Shown here in pieces: positions 5,028-5,069 of a stretch of DNA of 5,069 bases (the stretch's first letter is position 1; every line of letters begins with the position of its first letter). Made by a program: the position numbers and the translations under genes. The stretch is from NCBI GenBank assembly GCA_030740135.1, contig JASLXW010000201.1, forward strand, positions 1,990-7,058, given 5' to 3'. This DNA is from Nitrospinota bacterium (GTDB lineage Bacteria; UBA8248; JACPRG01). Below the pieces are notes generated by a model. It was not told where the DNA came from. It saw nothing but the letters and a program-made list of their open reading frames with translations, and did no database searches.

Positions 5028-5069
5028 GCGCCGAAAGACGCGAAGCGTGAGTCCCGACTGGCCGAGACG

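Larger units (their letters stand above)
4872..5069. other. GC-rich right flank without a convincing gene
   Basis: Frames are open on both strands here (for example plus 4868-5050 and minus 5007-4747). Their products are rich in Arg, Pro, Ala and Gly, have no recognisable motif and no ribosome binding site, and the minus one runs antisense into the membrane-protein gene. Apart from the two hairpins listed separately, I see nothing definite. Confidence 0.45.

Noticed and set aside
4868..5050. Plus-strand 60-codon frame after the membrane-protein gene
   Set aside because: Its possible start overlaps the TGA region, there is no ribosome binding site, and it reads through both hairpins with Arg/Pro/Ala-rich composition.
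1..5069. CRISPR arrays, tRNA or rRNA genes, insertion sequences, attachment sites
   Set aside because: Reading both strands, I saw no regularly spaced repeats, no tRNA-like cloverleaf with a CCA end, no rRNA signature, no transposase motif and no terminal repeats with target duplications.

Overview
The window reads as chromosomal DNA from a GC-rich bacterium. The two best genes show a strong GC preference at third codon positions, AGGAGG-type ribosome binding and TTG/ATG starts. Nothing here fixes the lineage: there is no rRNA, no tRNA and no lineage-specific marker. There is also no phage gene, transposase or CRISPR array.

Layout. Positions 1-221 hold no confident gene, only a low-confidence plus-strand open frame running in from the left edge and two inverted repeats. 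Positions 222-3011 carry two well-supported minus-strand genes, read from right to left. The first is an M20-family zinc peptidase/deacylase (1815-3011). The second is a neurotransmitter:sodium symporter (NSS, LeuT-like) amino-acid transporter (222-1706). A spacer of about 108 bases between them holds a stem-loop, a possible extended -10 promoter and a very good ribosome binding site that places the transporter start at a TTG codon. Positions 3012-3344 contain only a weakly supported small minus-strand ORF. Positions 3345-4871 carry a plus-strand gene for a polytopic membrane protein of the GT-C glycosyltransferase-like kind. It is interrupted by two in-frame stop codons (TAG at 3804, TAA at 4482) with no frameshift. 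Positions 4872-5069 are GC-rich, contain two hairpins and have no convincing gene.

How the genes may work together. The M20 enzyme would cut an amide bond (N-acyl amino acid, short peptide or similar) to release an amino acid, and the symporter would move amino acids across the membrane with sodium. The same orientation and adjacency fit a small scavenging or catabolic unit, but the substrate cannot be read from the sequence. The divergent membrane-protein gene looks unrelated to this pair and is probably decaying, or carries sequence errors.

I did not find a convincing undescribed system. The item most worth checking is the doubly interrupted membrane-protein gene.
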